From: CAVTRI01 sp963737075
GTDB lineage: Bacteria > Actinomycetota > Acidimicrobiia > Acidimicrobiales > Palsa-688
DNA: 64,000 nt
Reading direction: 5' to 3'
NCBI GenBank assembly: GCA_963737075.1
Contig: CAVTRI010000001.1
Location: 248,001 to 312,000 of the forward strand
Part shown: positions 7,418 through 15,601 of the stretch, one piece after another
Numbering within the stretch: position 1 is the first letter of the stretch
Layout: each line of letters starts with the position of its first letter
Position numbers and translations under genes: made by a program
The notes under the pieces: model-generated
The model's input: only the letters and a program-made list of their open reading frames with translations
Databases searched by the model: none
What the model was told of the DNA's origin: nothing

Positions 7418-9166
7418 GTGCGCGCCGCCGAGATCGGTGTCCACGTGCTTCGCGAGTACGCCCTGCTGGCCGACGGACACCGGGGCATCCTCGTCGGTCC
7501 CGAAGGCGACTTCGCGTGGCTGTGCGTGCCCCGGTGGGACTCCGAAGCGATCTTCTCCAGTCTCGTCGGCGGCCGTGGCGTGTACGGCGTGGCGCCCGCG
7601 GACGCCAGGTTCGTGTGGGGCGGGTACTACGAGGAAGGCACCCTGATCTGGCACAGTCGCTGGGTCACCAGCGACGCCGTGGTGGAGTGCCGCGAGGCGC
7701 TCGCCTACCCCGGCTCGCCGGATGTGGCGGTCGTGCTCCGCCAGGTCCGCGGCATCACCGGCAGCTGCCGCATGCGGGTCCGGCTCGACCCTCGCGCCGG
7801 CTTCGGCCGGCAGGGAATGGTCGGACTCGATCGCCAACAGGGTGTATGGACGGCCCGCACCGGCCGGCTGCACTTGCGGTGGGCGGGCGCTGGCCGGGCC
7901 CGCCGAGGCCCGGACGGAGCATTGGAGTTGCAGTTCACCGTGGAGGAGGGCGCATCCCGCGACCTGGTGCTCGAGGTGGCCACGGCTCCATTGGGCAAGG
8001 ATCCGCCCCGTCCGGATCACGCGTGGCATGGGACGGAGCGGGCCTGGACCGACGCCGTCCCGGCGATGCCGCCGTCGGTCGCGCCCCGCGACGTTCGCCA
8101 CGGTTACGCGGTGCTTCGAGGGCTGACGGTGCCCGGAGGAGGCATGGTGGCCGCCGCCACCACGGGCCTGCCCGAACGGGCGGAAGAGGGTCGCAATTAC
8201 GACTACCGCTACGCGTGGATACGCGACCAGTGCTTCGCAGGCGAGGCGGCCGCCGTCGAGCGCCCGCTGCCGCTGCTGGACGACGCGGTGGCGTTCGTAT
8301 CGGCGCACTTGCTCGAGGACGGGCCCAACCTCAAGCCCGCCTACACCGTGGACGGCGGCCGCGTCCCCGACCAGTACGACGTCCCGCACCTGGACGGCTA
8401 CCCCGGCGGTGAGGCACGCGTGGGGAACTGGGTGAACCGCCAGTTCCAGCTGGACGCGTTCGGCGAGGCGTTGCTGCTGTTGGCCGCCGCCGGCCGCCAC
8501 GACCACCTCGACACGGAGCACTGGAAGGCGGTCGAGGTTGCGGTTGCCGCCATCGAAGCCAGGGGCCGGGAGCCGGATTCGGGTGTCTGGGAGCTTGACG
8601 AGCACCGGTGGGCGCACTCCCGGCTGGTGTGCACGGCCGGGCTGCGGGCCGTGAGCGTCCTGGCTCCGTCGTCGCAGGCGGGGCCGTGGAGCGCGCTGGC
8701 CGACACGATGGTCGCCGAAGTCGCCCTGGACTGTGTGCATCCGAGCGGCCGATGGCAGCGGGCGCCGGACGATCCTCGGGTGGACGCGTCCCTGCTGTTG
8801 CCGTCGATCCGGGGTGCGGTGCCCGTAGACGACCCGCGCGCGCTGGCCACGTTCGAGGCGGTCCAGGCGGAGCTTTCTGACGACGGTTACCTGTACCGGT
8901 TCCGGCACACCGACGGTCCGCTAGGCGACGCCGAAGGGGCGTTCCTGCTGTGCGGGTTCATCATGGCCCTGGCTGCGGACCAGCACGGCCAGCCGGTGAA
9001 GGCACGGGCCTGGTTTGAGCGCAACCGGGCGGCGTGCGGCCCGCCCGGGCTGTACACCGAGGAGTTCGACGTCGCCCAGCGCCAGTTGCGCGGCAACCTG
9101 CCGCAGGCGTTCGTTCACGCGATGCTCCTGGAGTCCGCCCAGCGTCTGCTGCGCAGCGATTCGTGA
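7418..9166 (+). CDS. glycoside hydrolase family 15 protein (glucoamylase/trehalase type)
   Basis: A 582-residue cytosolic protein with the N-terminal beta-sandwich (LLADGHRGILVGPEGDFAWLCVP) and the alpha/alpha barrel of GH15. RNYDYRYAWIRDQ starts at residue 259, with Tyr where the family usually has Trp. DSGVWELDEHRWAHSRL near 388 carries the putative general acid, and EGAFLLCGFIMALA near 507 the putative base region. Actinobacterial members hydrolyse trehalose or alpha-glucans. The GTG start was chosen because residues upstream are antisense to the SDR and lack family similarity. Confidence 0.88.
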   Translation: MRAAEIGVHVLREYALLADGHRGILVGPEGDFAWLCVPRWDSEAIFSSLVGGRGVYGVAPADARFVWGGYYEEGTLIWHSRWVTSDAVVECREALAYPGSPDVAVVLRQVRGITGSCRMRVRLDPRAGFGRQGMVGLDRQQGVWTARTGRLHLRWAGAGRARRGPDGALELQFTVEEGASRDLVLEVATAPLGKDPPRPDHAWHGTERAWTDAVPAMPPSVAPRDVRHGYAVLRGLTVPGGGMVAAATTGLPERAEEGRNYDYRYAWIRDQCFAGEAAAVERPLPLLDDAVAFVSAHLLEDGPNLKPAYTVDGGRVPDQYDVPHLDGYPGGEARVGNWVNRQFQLDAFGEALLLLAAAGRHDHLDTEHWKAVEVAVAAIEARGREPDSGVWELDEHRWAHSRLVCTAGLRAVSVLAPSSQAGPWSALADTMVAEVALDCVHPSGRWQRAPDDPRVDASLLLPSIRGAVPVDDPRALATFEAVQAELSDDGYLYRFRHTDGPLGDAEGAFLLCGFIMALAADQHGQPVKARAWFERNRAACGPPGLYTEEFDVAQRQLRGNLPQAFVHAMLLESAQRLLRSDS

Positions 9167-9169
9167 CCT

Positions 9170-9343
9170 TTAGCGGGTCGGCCCGCGCCTCCGCCGGAGG
9201 CGGCTGCCCAGCAGCAGGAAGTCCAGCAGGAAGATGATGATGCCGATCACCAGCAGGTACAGCAGACCCTTGACCACCGCTCCGATGATGCCCAGCACGA
9301 TGGCGACGATCACGATCAACAGAAACAGCGCGAGCGCGGTCAT
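9170..9343 (-). CDS. small hydrophobic membrane protein (57 aa)
   Basis: A short gene found by hand: ATG 9343 to TAA 9170, 57 residues. Residues 3-48 are nearly all hydrophobic and form two membrane segments split around an Lys-Gly turn at 25-26; the tail is basic (SRLRRRRGPTR), so it should face the cytoplasm. It overlaps the stop of the PRC-barrel gene as ATGA and is therefore translationally coupled to it. Similar tiny hydrophobic proteins accompany stress genes in actinobacteria. No specific function is assignable. Confidence 0.75.
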   Translation of the reverse strand: MTALALFLLIVIVAIVLGIIGAVVKGLLYLLVIGIIIFLLDFLLLGSRLRRRRGPTR

Positions 9344-9696
9344 CGGCGGGCGAGGCGCCGTTCGCCACCGGCGCCCGGCTGGTAGTCGAGGTGATAGTGG
9401 GCGAACACCTCGGGCTCATGCTCGGCCATCAGCTCACCGTCGGTGTCGATGGCGGGCGCGTCTTTGACGAGGCTCTTCGGATAGCGCACTCTCACGTACT
9501 TGGGCGCCACCACCGCACCCTCCAGCGGCACGAAAGTCAGGCGTTTCCGCCCGAGAACGCCGGTGGTAACCGTCGCGAACGTCGGGACATCTGTGGCGGT
9601 GTCGACGTAGATGGCTTCCAGCTTGCCGATCTTGCTGCCGCCGTCATCCACGACATCGTGCTCCCGCCAGTCACGGATGTTCTCCGCTTCGAACAT
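9340..9696 (-). CDS. PRC-barrel domain protein
   Basis: 118 residues. Residues 8-75 match a PRC-barrel: DWREHDVVDDGGSKIGKLEA, then a strand pattern ending in FVPLEGA. Such beta-barrels bind RNA or proteins and are common in stress loci. ATG 9696 has AAGGAG six bases upstream; longer versions read into the csbD promoter region. It lies divergent from csbD and upstream of a coupled membrane protein gene. Confidence 0.88.
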   Translation of the reverse strand: MFEAENIRDWREHDVVDDGGSKIGKLEAIYVDTATDVPTFATVTTGVLGRKRLTFVPLEGAVVAPKYVRVRYPKSLVKDAPAIDTDGELMAEHEPEVFAHYHLDYQPGAGGERRLARR

Positions 9697-9706
9697 GGTG
9701 CTCCTT

Positions 9707-9732
9707 ATACCCGGCAGGAGGGAGCGCTGAAC
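9707..9732 (-). promoter_or_regulatory. sigma-B-like promoter of the PRC-barrel operon
   Basis: Minus strand: GTTC (9732-9729), 16 bases, GGGTAT (9712-9707). The -10 box lies 10 bases before ATG 9696, directly abutting the Shine-Dalgarno, so either the message is leaderless or the match is fortuitous. Confidence 0.4.
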
Positions 9733-9740
9733 CTGGTGGC

Positions 9741-9766
9741 GTTTCGTATCTTCCAGCCACGGGTAC
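9741..9766 (+). promoter_or_regulatory. sigma-B-like promoter of csbD
   Basis: GTTT (9741-9744), 16 bases, GGGTAC (9761-9766), leaving 35 bases to ATG 9802 with a Shine-Dalgarno. CsbD is a classic sigma-B regulon member in Bacillus subtilis. Confidence 0.65.
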
Positions 9767-9801
9767 GACGAGAGTTCCGCAAATGTCAAAGGAGCGAGAC
9801 C

Positions 9802-9990
9802 ATGTCCAACACGGATGACGTGAAGGGGCGGGCCAAGGAGGCGACAGGCGCGCTGACCGGCGATGAAGACCTGAAGCGAGAAGGGCGTGCCGATCAGGCG
9901 ACGGGCAAGGCCAAGCAAGCTGTCGACGACGCCACCGGAAAGGTACAGGAGGCCGGCGACAAGCTGAAGGAAAAGATCGACCGGGACTGA
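9802..9990 (+). CDS. csbD: CsbD family general-stress protein
   Basis: 62 residues, almost entirely charged amphipathic helix. DDVKGRAKEATGALTGDEDL and the repeated DQATGKAKQAVDDATGKVQEAGDKLK are the CsbD signature. The protein is probably intrinsically flexible and cytosolic; its molecular role is unknown even in Bacillus, where it is induced by general stress. ATG 9802 follows AAAGGAGCGAGACC. Shorter than the track cutoff for isolated genes, it is fixed by its start and by family length. Confidence 0.95.
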   Translation: MSNTDDVKGRAKEATGALTGDEDLKREGRADQATGKAKQAVDDATGKVQEAGDKLKEKIDRD

Positions 9991-10028
9991 ACCCTTCTCG
10001 GCCGCGACGAAGCATCAGCGGCAGTTGG

Positions 10029-10355
10029 TCACCGCCCGAGCGCGTTGGCCAGCTGCCGCTTGTTCATTCTCGAGCGGCCGGAGATATTGCGCTGCCGAGC
10101 CTCGTTGTACAACTGCTCGTATGTGGGGCCGCCGGCGCCGCGGTGAGAGCGGAGGCCGCCACGGCGCCCGGACGAAATGTCCTGAGTCGACGATCGGCTG
10201 CTGGTCCGGGATTCTCCGGACCGGGCCCGTTCTTTGTTGACGGTGCGGGCGGCGATGGATTTGGCCTCACGTTCACCGCGGCCGCGGTCTTCAAGTCCCG
10301 ACTTGATGTGTTCGTACTGACGTTCCCGTTTGTTACTCCACGCTTGCTGCGGCAT
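10029..10355 (-). CDS. small basic protein with C-terminal Rho_N-like module ('plasmid stabilization' type)
   Basis: 108 residues, rich in Arg and Ser. The first half (MPQQAWSNKRERQYEHIKSG, then IAARTVNKERARSGE) matches small proteins annotated as plasmid stabilization proteins in many actinobacteria, a name without firm support. Residues 80-106 form a Rho-termination-factor N-terminal-like helix-extended-helix module (QLYNEARQRNISGRSRMNKR). ATG 10355 has a GGAGCAGAG Shine-Dalgarno and overlaps the end of the GMC gene by 23 bases, so it is probably the last gene of that operon. Confidence 0.85.
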   Translation of the reverse strand: MPQQAWSNKRERQYEHIKSGLEDRGRGEREAKSIAARTVNKERARSGESRTSSRSSTQDISSGRRGGLRSHRGAGGPTYEQLYNEARQRNISGRSRMNKRQLANALGR

Positions 10356-12045
10356 GGCTCTCTGCTCCTTTTGTTCTCGGCAGACGGCTGTCAGGGAGAT
10401 GTCCGGCGCGTGCCCCAGAGACAAGGTGGTCGGCGCAGCGAGCGGCCAGAGCCATGATGGTCAGCGCCGGGTTGGCGGAACCCTGGGTCGGCAACACGCT
10501 GCCGTCGGTGATGTACAGGTTGGGCACGGCGAAGGTCCGCTGATCGGCATCCACCACCCCGGACTGTTCGTCCTCCCCCATGCGGCACCCGCCGACGAGG
10601 TGCGCGTAGCGCTTGACAGCGATGGTTTCCGTGGCCCCTGCAGCCTTCAGGATGTCTTCCTGGACCTTCTGCGCCGCCTCCTCCAACGCCTGGTCATTGT
10701 CGCACTGGCTGTAGGAAAATTTGGCCACTGGCAGCCCGTTGCGATCGGTTTCTTCGGCCAGGGTCACCCGGTTGCCCGGGAGGGGGAGGAACTCGCACAG
10801 CGATCCCATCACCGCCCAGTGCACGTAGTCGCGCATGTACTCGCGGAGGGTCTCGCCCCAATGGCCCTGGGCGGCGACGTGCTCGGCGTAGGTGATCGGC
10901 AGGGGAGAGATGTTCTGGATGCTGAAGCCCCGCTTGTACGACTTGGTGGGATCGGTCTCGTAGAACGCCTCGCTCGAAACCTCGGGCGGTGGCGCCTTGT
11001 ACATGCGGATCTCGTTGTCGAAGCGGCCGGCGACCTGCGGTGCGCCCTGGACCATGACGTATCGCCCCACCAAGCCGTGGTCGTTGCACAACCCGTCTGG
11101 GAAGCGTTCGTTGGCCGACAGCAGCAGCAACCGGGGCGTCTCGATGGAGTAGCCGGCCACGGCGACGATCCTGGCCTTTTGGAAATGCTCGAGCCCGTGG
11201 TGGATGTAGAGCACGCCGGTCGCCAGACCGTCAGCATCGAGCGCCACCTTGGTGACCATGCAGTCCGCTCGGATCTCGGCCCCGTGGGCCAGAGCGTCGG
11301 GCACGTGCGTAATGAGTGGGGATGCCTTGGCGTTGACCTTGCATCCCTGCAGGCAGAACCCCCGGTAGATGCAGTGCGGCCGGTTGCCGAACCGGCCGTT
11401 GGCAATGGCGACCGGCCCCACCCGGGCTTCGATGCCGAGCTCCCGGGCGCCCCGCAACAGGACCTCGCCATTACCGCCCACGGGCTGCGGCGAGTACGGA
11501 TACCGGTGCGGATCGCCCCACGGCCAGGGCTGACCGGAGACGGGCAATTCCTGCTCGATGGCCTCGTAGTAAGGCTTCAGGTCCCAGTAACTGATTGGCC
11601 AGTCGGCGCCCACGCCGTCCCGGCGGAAGACTTCGAAGTCCGAGGGGTGGAACCGGGGAGCGTACCCGGCGAAATGCACCATCGAGCCGCCGACGCCCCT
11701 CCCGGAGTTGTTGGAGCCCAGCGGCACCGGGTGACTTCCGCTGATCACCCGGGCCTCGGTCCAGTACAGCTGGTGAGAAGCCCGCTCGTCGCTGACCCAG
11801 TCCGCATCCGGGTCCCACCAGGGGCCGGCGTCAAGCGCGACGACGCGGAGCCCGGCGCGCGCCAGGCGTTGCAGCAGCGTGGCGCCACCGGCCCCGCAAC
11901 CGACGATCACGACGTCGACTTCGTCGTCAGTGGCAAACCGCCGCATGTCCGTTCGCAGCTGATGATTGGTGCGACCGTCCCCCGTGGGCAGCAACCAGGC
12001 GGACGCGTTGCGAGCCCGTATGTCGGCGTCGCGCAGACGGCTCAC
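10333..12045 (-). CDS. GMC family FAD-dependent oxidoreductase (large dehydrogenase subunit)
   Basis: 570 residues. The FAD-binding VGCGAGG motif is at 48-54, and SGRGVGGSMVHFAG (114-127) is the GMC signature. A cysteine cluster (Cys225, Cys231, Cys235) resembles FAD-dependent gluconate, sorbitol and glucose dehydrogenases. HLVGGCRMG and GSANPALTIMALAAR near the C-terminus carry the catalytic His/Asn region. The start overlaps the subunit-3 stop as ATGA. Together they should form a membrane-associated sugar or polyol dehydrogenase passing electrons to a quinone or cytochrome. No signal peptide is visible on this subunit. Confidence 0.9.
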   Translation of the reverse strand: MSRLRDADIRARNASAWLLPTGDGRTNHQLRTDMRRFATDDEVDVVIVGCGAGGATLLQRLARAGLRVVALDAGPWWDPDADWVSDERASHQLYWTEARVISGSHPVPLGSNNSGRGVGGSMVHFAGYAPRFHPSDFEVFRRDGVGADWPISYWDLKPYYEAIEQELPVSGQPWPWGDPHRYPYSPQPVGGNGEVLLRGARELGIEARVGPVAIANGRFGNRPHCIYRGFCLQGCKVNAKASPLITHVPDALAHGAEIRADCMVTKVALDADGLATGVLYIHHGLEHFQKARIVAVAGYSIETPRLLLLSANERFPDGLCNDHGLVGRYVMVQGAPQVAGRFDNEIRMYKAPPPEVSSEAFYETDPTKSYKRGFSIQNISPLPITYAEHVAAQGHWGETLREYMRDYVHWAVMGSLCEFLPLPGNRVTLAEETDRNGLPVAKFSYSQCDNDQALEEAAQKVQEDILKAAGATETIAVKRYAHLVGGCRMGEDEQSGVVDADQRTFAVPNLYITDGSVLPTQGSANPALTIMALAARCADHLVSGARAGHLPDSRLPRTKGAESHAAASVE

Positions 12046-12803
12046 GGTTGCTTCCCGTCGCTCCCGATGATCGTGGTGGGGGGCGCCTCATCCCCTGCCC
12101 CGCCCGTCCCAGCCCGTTCGGCGTGGGCCTTGCGCGCCTCTTCCGTGCGGGACGCCCACGGCACCGGGTCGGCAGCGTCTTCCTCTTGTCGTTCCCACCG
12201 TTCCCGGGCGTCGATGCCCCGGTTTTTGTAACCGCGCGGGTACGCAGGACCTCCGAACCCGATCTCGTTCCACGCCCAGGGATGGGAGTAGAACGCGGCG
12301 CACGCGTAGCGCGTCCACAGGCTCCAGAGGTGCTTGGTGTTGAACCCTCGCCACTCCTCGGCGTCCTGAACCGCCTGCACGATGGTCCCTTGCTGCTGCC
12401 GACTGAGAGTGGCGAACAGCGAGCCGTGGCGGTCCTGGGCTTCGGCGTCGAGGGCGGCCAGACTCCGTCGCCAGGCTTCTCCGTCTTCGGGCATGTCCTC
12501 GTATCGCCAGCCGTCGGTCTCGCCGCTCGCGAGGCGTTCATCGACCAACTCGGCGACCGGCACCTTGGGGTCATCCTGCTGGGACAGGAGCAGATCCAGA
12601 AGCGTTCGAGCCGCCGCCTCTTCGCTACGGCTAAAAAAACGCAGTTGGGGGTCCGGCTCCAGTCGGGCGAGAACCGCGCCAGCGGTGACCAGATCCCAGC
12701 GGTCGACCTCCCGGAGCACATCGAAGTCGCGGAAACGGCCCCGGCCGCCGGGGGTCACCGCCTGGTGGCGGGCGGCCAACCGCCGTGAGAGCTGCTTGCT
12801 CAC
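12042..12803 (-). CDS. gluconate 2-dehydrogenase subunit 3 family protein
   Basis: 253 residues. The stretch LRFFSRSEEAAARTLLDLLL followed by VPVAELVDERLA is the start of the gluconate-2-dehydrogenase subunit 3 domain, and the RGFNTKHLWSLWTRYACAAFYSHPWAWNEIGFGGPAYPRGY part is its conserved end. The small subunit usually carries a Tat signal for export of the complex; none is obvious here, so the complex may face the cytoplasm. GTG 12803 has GGAGGAAAGCGG upstream and overlaps the membrane protein stop as GTGA. Confidence 0.85.
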   Translation of the reverse strand: MSKQLSRRLAARHQAVTPGGRGRFRDFDVLREVDRWDLVTAGAVLARLEPDPQLRFFSRSEEAAARTLLDLLLSQQDDPKVPVAELVDERLASGETDGWRYEDMPEDGEAWRRSLAALDAEAQDRHGSLFATLSRQQQGTIVQAVQDAEEWRGFNTKHLWSLWTRYACAAFYSHPWAWNEIGFGGPAYPRGYKNRGIDARERWERQEEDAADPVPWASRTEEARKAHAERAGTGGAGDEAPPTTIIGSDGKQP

Positions 12804-13255
12804 CCGCTTTCCTCCCGGCGCAGCAGGCTTGCCAGCAGACCCATACCGCCCACCATGGACGCCAGCAGAGGAGCAAAGGCCGGCGGTCCCATCTCGACGT
12901 TGTACCGGAAGTTGGAGGCGCCGCCTGGCTTCTGGAGAATGCCGCGCCAGTGGAAGAACGTCCCCTGCAGCCCGTTGGCGATCACCAATGCCGACGCGAC
13001 CGGAAGGACCGTCTTGGCCGCCCGGCGGCTGAACACGGCCGCCACCCCGGCTGGCGTGATCGTGGGCACGATCACGATCGGCCACCACATCATCTTGTTG
13101 CCAAAGCTGGCCCCGTCGTGCTCGGTGAAGATCTCCGCGGCCGTGATCGTCGCTCCAGCAGCGGCCAAGGCGGCCAGGCTCCGCTCAAAGCGCCCCGTGC
13201 GGATGTCATGGACGGCTTCTGAGAGCAAACTTGCCTGACGACGTCGCAGCCGCAT
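12800..13255 (-). CDS. membrane protein linked to the GMC dehydrogenase
   Basis: 151 residues with three to four membrane segments: about 26-42, 54-76 (MMWWPIVIVPTITPAGVAAV), 80-102 and 124-143. It starts directly after the TAG of the TPP-enzyme gene and overlaps the next gene as GTGA, so it belongs to the same operon. It could anchor the dehydrogenase subunits or act as their electron-transfer partner, although no heme-ligand pattern is clear. Similar proteins occur next to subunit-3 genes. Confidence 0.75.
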   Translation of the reverse strand: MRLRRRQASLLSEAVHDIRTGRFERSLAALAAAGATITAAEIFTEHDGASFGNKMMWWPIVIVPTITPAGVAAVFSRRAAKTVLPVASALVIANGLQGTFFHWRGILQKPGGASNFRYNVEMGPPAFAPLLASMVGGMGLLASLLRREESG

Positions 13256-15058
13256 CTAGTCGCCTTTCGTGCCGGGCAGGAACTCCTGCATCTTCTGGCG
13301 CGTACCCGTGGTGACAACGCTCCACGCGTCCTCGTCGCCAGCCACGAGTGCCTTCGCGGTGTCGCGCATCTGCTCCCATGTGGCATGGGGTGGGATAGGA
13401 GGCGTATCGGGGTCGCAGTGAACGTCGAGCACCGTCGGCCGATCGGCCATGAGGGCGTGGTCCCATGCGGAGCCGACATCCGCCGCCTTGTGGATCTCGA
13501 TAGCTCCGAACCCGAGCCCGGCCGCGAAGTTGGCGTACGAGACGTCCGGGATGGTCTGCGAGTCCGGCCACTTGCGCACGCCGCTCATGGCGCGCATCTC
13601 CCAGGTGACCTGGTTGAGATCGTTGTTGTGCAGGACGGCTACGACCATGCGGGGATCAGCCCACTCTTTCCAGTAACGGGAGGCGGTGATGAGCTCGGCC
13701 ATGCCGTTCATCTGCATGGCGCCGTCGCCGACCAACGCCACCACTGGCCGGTTCGGGTGGGCAAACTTGGCGCCGATCGCGTACGGCACGCCGGGACCCA
13801 TCGTCGCCAGGTTGCCTGACAACGAACCACGCTGGGCTCCGTTGAGCCGCAGATGACGCGCGTACCAGTTTGCTGCCGAGCCTGAATCGGCGGTGACGAT
13901 GGCGTCAGCGGGTAGGCGATGGCCGAGCTCCCACGCCAGCCGCTGCGGGTTGACCATGCCGTCCCGATGGCTGTCGGTCATGGCTTGCCGTTGCACGACC
14001 TCCCACCACCTCGAGACGTTTTTCTCGACCGTGTCCCGCCAGGCGCGCTCGGTCTTCGGCTCCAGCAGCGGCAGCAGAGCGCGCAGCGCCGCCCGGGCGT
14101 CGGCGACCAGGTTGACTTCGTACGGATAGCGCATCCCGATCATCGTCGGGTCGTGGTCGATCTGCACCGCCCGCGCCTGGTCGAACGCCGGCATGAACTG
14201 CGTGTACGGGAAGCTGGAACCGACGGTGAGCAGCGTGTCGCAGCCAGACATCAGCTCGTAGCTGGGGCGGGTGCCGAGCAGTCCGATCGATCCGGTCACG
14301 TACGGGAGGTCGTCGGGCAGGACATCCTTACCGAGCAGCGCTTTGGCCACGCCGGCGCCGAGCACCTCGGCGACGTCCATGACCTCCTGCCGGGCGCCTC
14401 GGGCTCCCTGACCAACCAGGATGGCCACCTTGGAGCCTGCATTGAGAATGTCCGACGCCTTTCGCAGCGCCTCGTCGTCGGGGTCGAGACGGGGCCACGC
14501 CACCCCAAGGCTGGACGGCACCATCTTGAACGTGTGCCCTGGGGGCTCGTATTCGAGTTCCTGGACGTCGTAGGGGATGATGATGCACGTGGGGGAGTGC
14601 GTCCCCATGGCGATGCGCATCGCCCGGTCCAGCAGGTTTGGGAGCTGTTCAGGGGCGGTGAGCATCTGGACGTAGCTCGAGCACACGTCCTTGAACAGGC
14701 TGATCAGGTCCACTTCCTGCTGATAAGAACCGCCCATCGCGGTCCGGTTGGTCTGGCCGACGATCGCCACCACCGGAACATGGTCCAGCTTGGCGTCGTA
14801 CAAGCCGTTGAGCAGGTGGATGGCGCCCGGCCCGGAGGTCGCGGTGCACACCCCGGGCCTCCCCGAAAACTTCGCGTACCCGACCGCCTCGAAGGCCGCC
14901 ATTTCCTCGTGGCGAGCCTGGATGAAGCGCGGCGCGTCGTCAGCCTTGGTCCAAGCCGCCAAGATGCCGTTGATCCCGTCGCCCGGGTATCCGAACACGT
15001 GCTCGACACCCCATTGGGAGAGGCGCTGGAGCAAATACATAGAGACCGTCTTAGCCAT
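13256..15058 (-). CDS. thiamine-pyrophosphate enzyme, pyruvate oxidase/dehydrogenase (PoxB) type
   Basis: 600 residues with the three domains of the acetolactate synthase/pyruvate oxidase family. The catalytic Glu lies in HEEMAAFEAVGYAKFSG, followed by CTATSGPGAIHLLNGLYDAK. The TPP/Mg motif is GDGAMQMNGMAELI to HNNDLNQ. PoxB-type enzymes convert pyruvate to acetate and CO2 with electrons to quinone. ATG 15058 follows AGGAAGG at about 11 bases; the longer open frame upstream lacks family similarity. First gene of an operon with the membrane protein, subunit 3 and GMC oxidoreductase. Confidence 0.9.
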   Translation of the reverse strand: MAKTVSMYLLQRLSQWGVEHVFGYPGDGINGILAAWTKADDAPRFIQARHEEMAAFEAVGYAKFSGRPGVCTATSGPGAIHLLNGLYDAKLDHVPVVAIVGQTNRTAMGGSYQQEVDLISLFKDVCSSYVQMLTAPEQLPNLLDRAMRIAMGTHSPTCIIIPYDVQELEYEPPGHTFKMVPSSLGVAWPRLDPDDEALRKASDILNAGSKVAILVGQGARGARQEVMDVAEVLGAGVAKALLGKDVLPDDLPYVTGSIGLLGTRPSYELMSGCDTLLTVGSSFPYTQFMPAFDQARAVQIDHDPTMIGMRYPYEVNLVADARAALRALLPLLEPKTERAWRDTVEKNVSRWWEVVQRQAMTDSHRDGMVNPQRLAWELGHRLPADAIVTADSGSAANWYARHLRLNGAQRGSLSGNLATMGPGVPYAIGAKFAHPNRPVVALVGDGAMQMNGMAELITASRYWKEWADPRMVVAVLHNNDLNQVTWEMRAMSGVRKWPDSQTIPDVSYANFAAGLGFGAIEIHKAADVGSAWDHALMADRPTVLDVHCDPDTPPIPPHATWEQMRDTAKALVAGDEDAWSVVTTGTRQKMQEFLPGTKGD

Positions 15059-15305
15059 TCGATGCAGACCTTCCTCTCGCGCGCCATTGGCCGCGGCAGC
15101 ATTCGTACCCAGTTGCCGCCGATACATGCCTCCACGCCGCCCTTCGTCGCACGTCACGCGTGGTTCGCGCTCTCCTGATCGCCGGCTCGATCCCGCTCCT
15201 CCAGCAGTGAACGCTTGCCATGGTGATGGTTTCCCACAGTGTCGGTGTACGAAACATCGCCGCGGGGGTAGAGAAACAATGAACCTCATACTCGAGGAGA
15301 TTGCC

Positions 15306-15575
15306 ATGGCGACAACACGGCAGCGGCAGGCAGCGAAGCGCAACGTCGGTAAAGCGATCAACGCCGCGACGCGAAAGCGCACTATCGCCAACCTGCCGAA
15401 GAAGACCAGGACGGCGCTCGGGCAGCAGGCAGCCGCCGTCGCTAAACGTCGCCGGACAGGCGCGGCGACGCCGAAGACCCGGGCTGAGCTCTACGAGATC
15501 GCGCGGCGGCGCAACATTCCGGGACGCTCGAAGATGGGTCGTGCTGAGCTGGCACGAGCAGTGGGAGAGCGGTAA
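15306..15575 (+). CDS. small basic protein with C-terminal Rho_N-like module
   Basis: 89 residues, strongly basic and helical, with an N-terminal stretch (RQRQAAKRNVGKAINAATRK) reminiscent of histone-like tails. Residues 61-87 (ELYEIARRRNIPGRSKMGRA and following) repeat the module found in the 108-residue protein at 10.0 kb and the hemerythrin at 19.2 kb. ATG 15306 is preceded by GAGGAG at seven bases, preferred to ATG 15279. A nucleic-acid-binding role is likely by analogy with Rho. A GTGT-N17-GGGTAG stretch upstream (15245-15271) is a weak promoter candidate. Confidence 0.85.
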   Translation: MATTRQRQAAKRNVGKAINAATRKRTIANLPKKTRTALGQQAAAVAKRRRTGAATPKTRAELYEIARRRNIPGRSKMGRAELARAVGER

Positions 15576-15601
15576 CCCCGGAGCTCTGCTGGGAAGCGCT
15601 C

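Noticed and set aside
10330..12231. A 633-codon plus-strand open frame opposite the GMC oxidoreductase
   Set aside because: It is antisense to a gene with clear FAD and GMC motifs, has no ribosome-binding site and shows repetitive Gly/Val/His text typical of mirror frames in GC-rich DNA.
15105..15128. A GGGTAC -10-like box upstream of the TPP enzyme gene
   Set aside because: No GTTT-like -35 at 13-17 bases; the nearest four-mers are CATG, GCAT and GGCA.
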